From assembly GCA_963682025.1 (NCBI GenBank), contig OY821518.1, positions 231,523,000-231,586,999 on the forward strand: a stretch of 64,000 bases of DNA, in the 5' to 3' direction. The translations under genes and the position numbers were made by a program. Positions 58,250-64,000 of the stretch are shown here, one piece after another. This DNA is from Cordilura impudica. Its lineage: Eukaryota; Arthropoda; Insecta; Diptera; Scathophagidae. Within the stretch, counting starts at the first letter, position 1. Each line of letters begins with the position of its first letter. The notes beneath the pieces were generated by a model that worked only from the letters and a program-made list of their open reading frames with translations, was not told the DNA's origin and made no database searches.

Positions 58250-60045
58250 TTATTTATTTATTTATTTACATTACATTTTACAAACTAAATTTATAAAATA
58301 TGGAAAAAAGGCGCCGGGTAACTAGACCATATGCGCTCGTATAGTTTGTATTAAAAGAAGAAAATTTGAAAATTAGTTCCAATAAAATGATAAATTAAAA
58401 ATAAATAAAAGAAAGAAAAGTTGGCCTTAAACATCTTGAATGTTATGTTTTTGTAAACATCTTTGAATTTTCGGTAGATTATCATCAGCTGCACAATCAA
58501 GAATCTTTTCCAGTGGTTCGTCGGTTTTTGAAACTGGGCAATCAGTCAGTATATGAGATACGGTAAGATAAACATCACATATACTGTGATGGTAGTAGTG
58601 TTTGGAATTGAAAAGGGCTTTACCCACCCTTAGCCGGGCCATCATTACGCATTGCGACCTCGTAAAATTTTTTATTGTATTTGGGTCTGCTGGGAGTGGG
58701 ATTATGTTGTCTTTGAACTATTTTAAAGGGGTTAGTCAAAGCCTTAGGGAAGCAGGGCGTTTCCGTGATTTGAGGTAAACTTAAGGCTCGTTTAGCGCCA
58801 TAGTCAGCACTTTCATTGCCTTGAATACCAATATGGGATGGAATCCATAGCACCAGAATATTCTGGTTCTGATTTTGTAGACGAAGCATGTCGTCGAAGG
58901 CACCATTATGATTTTTAATCAACGCCCTTGTGGCACTTAAACTATCAGTGCATATTAAAGTCCTTTGATCGTGTTCGATGGAATAACTGATGGCAGTTTT
59001 AATGGCAGCAATCTCGGCAGTAAAAATTCCCGTATGGTCTGGCAAACGAGTTTCGTTAACAGTTTCAAATTTATTTCTCTGTAGTTGTAAAACGATTGAA
59101 TAAGATGTTATATTGTTATGAAGTGATCCACCTGTGTAATAAATCACATTTGGAGAAAATGAGTTAATTTTTTTAGAAAACATCTTCTTAAAGCATAAGG
59201 GGTTTGTGGTATTCTTGTTGTAAATACTTAAACCATCATCTATTCTTACCATACGGTCAGCGCAAGGTGGTGTAACTGGTTTAGGTGGTATAGAGATATT
59301 CCATTTTTTCAAAATAGAGATAATATTTACAATGGAAGATGGTGGGCCATTTACCAAAGATTCAAGACGTCTTCAAAAAATTTGATGTAGACCATCAGAT
59401 GATATTGTGATCGATCTAGATGCCATACTAATAGCACTCTTTTCTAATAGTGTTTGGAAATCTACAAAATTTGCTTCGGATCTCAGTTTTACCAACGGCG
59501 TTGTACGAAGTAAGCCAGAAGCGGTTCTGAAACAATTGTTGATGGATGTGTTAATTTTCTCAATATTTGATTTTGAGGTCCATCCATAAATTGTTATGCC
59601 ATGCAAAATTGTTCCGATTGTCAAAGATTGGCAAATGTTAAGCGCTGTTTCAATATGAGGCCCTTTGTTGCGAGAGTAGATGATTTTTAAAAGGTTGTTA
59701 ATTTTGCTTAATTTATATGCCAGATGTTTGACGTGACTGTTCCAAAGAAGATTTTTCGTAAATAGTATACCCAAAACTCTCATTTGTTTGTCAATTTGAA
59801 GACTTATGTTTCTGATACAAATTGTGCGACTTATACAGTTTCTTTTCTTGCAAACGTGAAGTATCTCAGACTTGTTAGCAGGTATAACAGCACCTCTGTT
59901 TTTGGCCCAGTTGTGGGCTTTGAGATCTAATGCGTTCAAACTTGAAAAAATCGCCTCTGGATTACCAGAAGCCACAGCAAAAATATTGTCTGCATAAATA
60001 CCAATGTAGTCTATGCCAGGTAAATTTTCCACAGCCTTAGCTAAA
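58250..60045 (-). pseudogene. I-like LINE with RNase H domain, 5'-truncated
   Basis: Minus strand. RT part 60032-59373: IGIYADNIFAVASGNPEAIF (YADD box changed to YADN), AHNWAKNRGAVIPANKSEIL and RVLGILFTKNLLWNSHVKHL. The RNase H part 59357-58620 has VIYYTGGSLHNN, where the usual TDGS Asp is Gly; FTAEIAAIKTAI (Glu); LICTDSLSATRAL (Asp); and WIPSHIGIQGNESADYGAKR (Asp). The last part, 58645-58427, keeps the C...H...C element, CDVYLTVSHILTDCPVSKT. RNase H is typical of the I/LOA/Ingi groups. Two frameshifts join three long blocks. The 3' tail is an AAAT-rich run near 58250-58270. Confidence 0.85.
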
Positions 60046-62295
60046 GAGTTAACATAAAGTTGTTTTTTAAAAAAGGAGTATTAAAAAAAAAACGAGTATT
60101 CACAAAAAGCACCATAAGGCAACACTGGTTTCCGTACTCGAAAATTTGGTAAATTAAAGAGTAAATCGGGACCCAGAACTAACCATTTCTTTGCTTAAAT
60201 TTGTATCAAAAACAATTAAAAATGCATCTAAAAGCAAAACTGCTTTTTTCATATTTTGAAATTTTCTGTTCAGCTGGCGTTTTTTTTGGGGTTTTTACCA
60301 TTCCCGTAGTTTTGAGCTTTTTGTTTAGAGAGAATTTCCTATTAGTCTCATTTTGCCAAACTTTAAATGAAAAGTAAAGGCACGAACCTATAACGAGGCC
60401 AAAAATAAAAAAAAAAATAAAACAGAAACTCATTCATTTGGATAATTCTTTATCATTTATTATATTTTATTATAATTCATTTTTTCTTGTATGTATATGT
60501 TTTATGTTAATTAAATATTAATAATAATTGATTTTTTGTTTTATATGCATATAATTTACAAATTTAGCATTTTTTTTTTTTTTGTATTCATCGTATTCAG
60601 CAAAATTTTATGTGATTTGTTTGTTTCTGGCAAAAAAATTTTGCATTTCTTTAGTAAAAAATAATATTTTTTTGTATAAACAGCAAAGCTGTTGTAAAAA
60701 GGGAGGGATGATCTTATTTAAAAATTAAACACAACAAAAATTAAATATAAAAAAAAATAAACAGAAACAATATTTTTTTTTGTAAAAACACGTGAGAATT
60801 TTGAAAATTGGAGTTTTTAAACCTGGAGTTTGTTATACATTAATAATAATAATAATAATAAAAAAATAACTAATAAAAAATTAGCTAATACATAAAGAAA
60901 AACTTATAACATTTAACAATTTTGTGTTTTTAACGTACATATTTTTTTGTAATTAATGTTTGTTTTTATAATAATTTTTTTAGGTTCGTTTTTCTTTTTT
61001 TATACAAATGCAAAATTTAAGGTAGATTATTTTGTGTTTTGTTTCTATTTTTTTTTTTTTTTTAATAAATACGTAATAAACAATAAACTTATTTAGGCGT
61101 GAAATTTATTTAAACAAAATTTAAAAGATAAATTTGTAATAACTGAAGAGATTAAGTTAAGGCTAACATGCAATATGTTAAAAGTTAGAAATATCCTAAG
61201 AATAATCGGTATAATTTTTACACTTATATTTGTTCTTCATTTATAGTTTATGTGCAAGTTTCATTTATAAAACCGAATTTTCACATTTTTACACTTCCCC
61301 AGCAAAAACTTAAAAAGTACTTTTAAATGAATGTTGAATTGTTTAAAGATTTTGTTAAATGTTTTTTGTATAGAGATTTTATGCAAATAATTTGGTTATT
61401 TCACAAACTTTTAGAAATGTCTCTTTAAAAAAAAGTCATGGTTCGTAATTATTTCGTTTTGTAGCTTATGTTGTCTGCTAGAATGAAAAATTGCAAATAT
61501 AATAATATAGCACACATAATACAAATGCCAACGCTGTACTAATGTGTTTAAACGTTAGCACCAGAATTTTATGTTGGGTTCTCCTAAGAAACAAATATGT
61601 AGGCTTAATAAATAAAACTTAAAACAAAAATAAATTCCTTTTTTTGGAATTTTTAAATCAGCTGTAAAAAATTTCGTGGCTTTCTTGTAGCTAAATCGAT
61701 TCGAAAATTGCAAAACCTATAAGGGCCATAAGAATTAAAAACAATTAACAATCTTATTGAACTAAAAAAAGTATACAGTAGCCCAAAATTTCTAGCATAT
61801 TTTATAAACCAAAGACAGTTATTACAAACTTTTAAAAATAATAACTATTAATATGAATATCTGGTTGCTTATTAAAAAACAAAAGTTTTACTAATTTTTT
61901 TGTTGAAATCATTAAATCATATTAAAGACCTTTGATATTCAATATAGATTTTGAAATAGATCTTTTTAAACAGACTAAAAAATGAGTTGCTGTTGTTGCT
62001 GCATGATTTGATTTGTAACATTTTAATTTATATATATTTAATATATTTTCAATAATTTTATTTAATGATATATATATATATATTTATGTAAAAAAGCGTG
62101 TAGATAAAATAATAATAACAATTATAAACAAATACAGGAAAACAAAAATTATATATTTTTTTTTTTAAGAAAAACTGAAAATTTTTGAATAGAAAAATGA
62201 AGACATCATCTTACGTGCTTGCTATTTTTTTAGTTTAGGGAAACATTATGATTGGAGGAAGAAAGTTTTGAAACTAAAAACTCTCTCTTTTCTTT
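60046..62295. other. AT-rich sequence downstream of the right-edge gene
   Basis: No supported gene. TAA microsatellite at 60840-60860; long T and A runs. The part next to 62296 presumably includes the 3' UTR of the minus-strand gene; no polyadenylation site can be fixed with confidence, because TTTATT (AATAAA on the minus strand) recurs. Confidence 0.5.
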
Positions 62296-63842
62296 CTAAA
62301 AGTAGGTTGTTAAAAAATAAACTACAATTGCTACAACAACAATTCCAAAGGGTAGAAATTGTTTAAGCATGACATCTTTGTTAGAACCAGCATTAGCTTT
62401 AAGCTTGAGTGAGGCAATTTCATTGCGCAATTCAATATTTTCCATTTGTTGTACATCCAAACGTTCCTTATAGGTTATGAGTTCTTCTTCACGTTCTAAG
62501 GCGGTAACATTAATGGCTTGCAAGAACTGATCTTCTTCTAATTCCAGCTCCAACTGCTTTTGTTCCGTGTTCTCATCCTTAGCCTTAGGAGATTTTGTTA
62601 ACTCTTTGTACATTTCCATTTCCTGTTCTAATTTCATGGCATTGTTTTTATTTTCACTGACTACGAGCTCCAAAGCATTTTTATCTTGCGTTAGAGCTGC
62701 AATGACCTTGTTAAGATTTTCCATTTTATGTTTAACATCATCACATTCGACTTGCATTATTTCTAACGTATGCTGAGCATCCAATTCGGTTTGTTGAAGT
62801 TTCTCGTTTAATGTACTTACTTGGCTTTGATATTCTTTTAGTTTTTGTTGTAGTAAATCATTGTTACTTTCGGATTTAACATCCACCACCGTATGAGTAC
62901 TATGAGTACTCCGTACAGGTGAAGATAATGTTACGCTATCCACTTCGGAATCAGATTCGTTAGCGGCATTATGTAATCCTAAAGTTTGTAGATTTTCTAA
63001 TTTTTTATTTGCATTTGTTGGATGCTTAACTTTTGTATGAAATGTAGGGGCTTGTTTATATTCTTCTTGGTGTTGCTTTTGTCCTTGTTCCTTTACACTC
63101 TGCCAGATTTCAGAGTAGGCTTCTCTTAACATATTAACGCTTGATTTTAATAATTGATATTTTGTGTTTTCCTTAGAAAGCGCCTTGTTATCAATTGAAA
63201 ATGTCGCTGACGTTGCCGCTGATTTTCCATTACGCTTAATACAGAATTCTTCATCAGCTGCAGCACTTTCTTCATTCAGCTCATCTTCATCACTGCTATC
63301 GTCGTCATCATCATCATCATCGTCGTCCTCATTTTTAGCACTCTTTTTAAGCTTTGCTAATTTTTTTTCGCATGTGTCCGTTTCTGTTTCATCTTCAATA
63401 TCGGCTTCCAATTGTTTTAAATTCTTTTGTACATTTTTTAATTTGATTGTGAAATTGTTGTATTTCTGTGAAAATTCATTAGCAGCCATCGAAGATTCTT
63501 CAATTTTTGTATGTTTTACATCCTCCTCACTGGATATATCATCATCGTTTTCATTGCATATAGCTTTGAATATATCAAAAGAACCTTCATTTTTATTCAA
63601 ATCGGAATTTTGTAGCCATTTCATAACGGTCGATTGTCTAACACGTTTCGGAGCGGATTTTTGTTTTGTAGCATCAAAGGCCTTGCATTTTCTAAGCTTT
63701 GACAATTTTGGTGATTTTTCCTAAAGTTTTTTTATGTTTAAATATTCAACTATTAAATAATGAAAATAAAGACTGTAACGAACAAAATCTGTAAAAATTA
63801 AAGTTGTTTAATAATCGATCGTGTTCTTTATTACACCGCCAT
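62296..63842 (-). CDS. Tail-anchored acidic coiled-coil protein, two-exon model
   Basis: Host gene; not recognised by name. The long exon 62296-63720 is open for 474 codons plus stop, but has no ATG near its start: just upstream lies AAACTTTAG, a splice acceptor. A first coding exon of only two codons (ATG GCG, 63842-63837) followed by donor GTGTAA gives a 115-base intron (63836-63722; G at 63721 closes the acceptor) and an in-frame start MAEKSPKLSK. Total about 476 residues. Residues 1-30 are basic. An Asp-rich run (EDDDDDDDDDDSSDEDE) lies at about 133-149. Long coiled-coil segments run about 290-380 and 395-450. A final hydrophobic anchor FLPFGIVVVAIVVYFLTTYF has almost nothing after it. 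This is the layout of tail-anchored proteins of the ER, Golgi or mitochondrial outer membrane, cytosolic side. The first exon is inferred; the long exon is clear. Confidence 0.8.
63722..63836 (-). other. Predicted short intron of the tail-anchored gene
   Basis: Donor GCG|GTGTAA on the minus strand at 63836 and acceptor CTTTAG at about 63721-63722. The length is usual for fly introns. Splicing keeps phase 0. It contains stops in all minus frames, which fits a non-coding segment. Confidence 0.5.
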
Positions 63843-64000
63843 TTCAAATCGAATTTTTAGGTATGCTGCAAAACGTAAATTAATTTAATATAGATTTGAA
63901 ATCACTTTATCGAATTGGCAACATAAATCAAGTATGAAATTTTCGCATTCACCTAAAAGTGAAATAACGAAAATGTCCGTCCGATTATCTAAGTTTTGAA
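63843..64000 (-). promoter_or_regulatory. Likely 5' UTR/promoter side of the tail-anchored gene
   Basis: The 158 bases upstream of the proposed ATG contain no coding frame. No TATA box or initiator could be assigned safely; named only by position. Confidence 0.3.

Noticed and set aside
62567..63724. Plus-strand ORFs of 69 and 186 codons opposite the right-edge gene
   Set aside because: Serine/phenylalanine-rich shadows of the acidic coiled-coil gene; the second starts at GTG, not ATG.

Overview
The window looks like a repeat-dense piece of a large, AT-rich insect genome, most probably a higher (calyptrate-type) fly. This is an inference from the AT-rich composition, Jockey-type LINEs with (TAA)n or CTAACC tails, Helitrons with CTAG ends, Tc1/mariner, hAT, piggyBac and PIF/Harbinger elements, and dispersed repeats carrying (GGAC)n stretches. 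No bacterial gene organisation is present. Only one convincing host gene is seen: a minus-strand gene at the right edge (62296-63842) for an acidic coiled-coil protein with a single C-terminal membrane anchor, probably with one short intron. A broken, intronless catalase copy lies at 34166-35150.

Layout. 0.1-0.8 kb: T-rich array. 2.3-9.3 kb: small PIF/Harbinger elements with TTA/TAA target duplications (2337-2885, 5115-5798, 7448-8425), a decayed LINE split by a Helitron (2915-4860), a Penelope-like hairpin fragment (6930-7030) and a decayed Tc1 split by a Helitron (8483-9276). 9.9-15.1 kb: two head-to-head LINE fragments; the second is split by a well-preserved hAT element (11702-14685) with a perfect 8-bp duplication. 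16.0-18.6 kb: a 2.6-kb Helitron with two internal tandem arrays and a nested PIF/Harbinger MITE. 21.8-24.7 kb: a decayed Tc1 split by an 852-bp fold-back element with a perfect 9-bp duplication. 25.6-31.4 kb: a Russian-doll stack, in which an old Tc1 holds a Helitron that holds a second Tc1 and a DD41D (rosa-type) mariner, and also holds a LINE fragment split by a G/C-ended MITE, and a second Helitron.

31.4-42.6 kb: Jockey fragments, the catalase pseudogene, a Jockey RT, three-copy dispersed repeats, a 459-bp Helitron, another Tc1 with a nested Helitron, and a palindromic MITE. 42.9-47.8 kb: a 4.9-kb DNA transposon with terminal inverted repeats of about 0.58 kb, a broken DDD/E-type transposase reading frame (possibly Sola-like) and an antisense endonuclease-reverse transcriptase LINE nested inside. 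49.5-52.5 kb: a piggyBac remnant and a 1.5-kb inverted-repeat element enclosing a near-identical, unusually GC-rich 256-bp tandem duplication. 53.9-60.0 kb: a Jockey LINE, a hairpin MITE, a minisatellite and an RNase H-bearing LINE. The rest is AT-rich sequence with no supported gene.

The genes here do not form a pathway; the story is successive transposition. Target duplications and nesting order allow a relative chronology. The most unusual items are the long-inverted-repeat transposon at 42.9-47.8 kb, the 9-bp-duplication fold-back element, the co-varying hairpin of the Penelope-like fragments, and the repeated placement of small Helitrons close to Tc1 ends.
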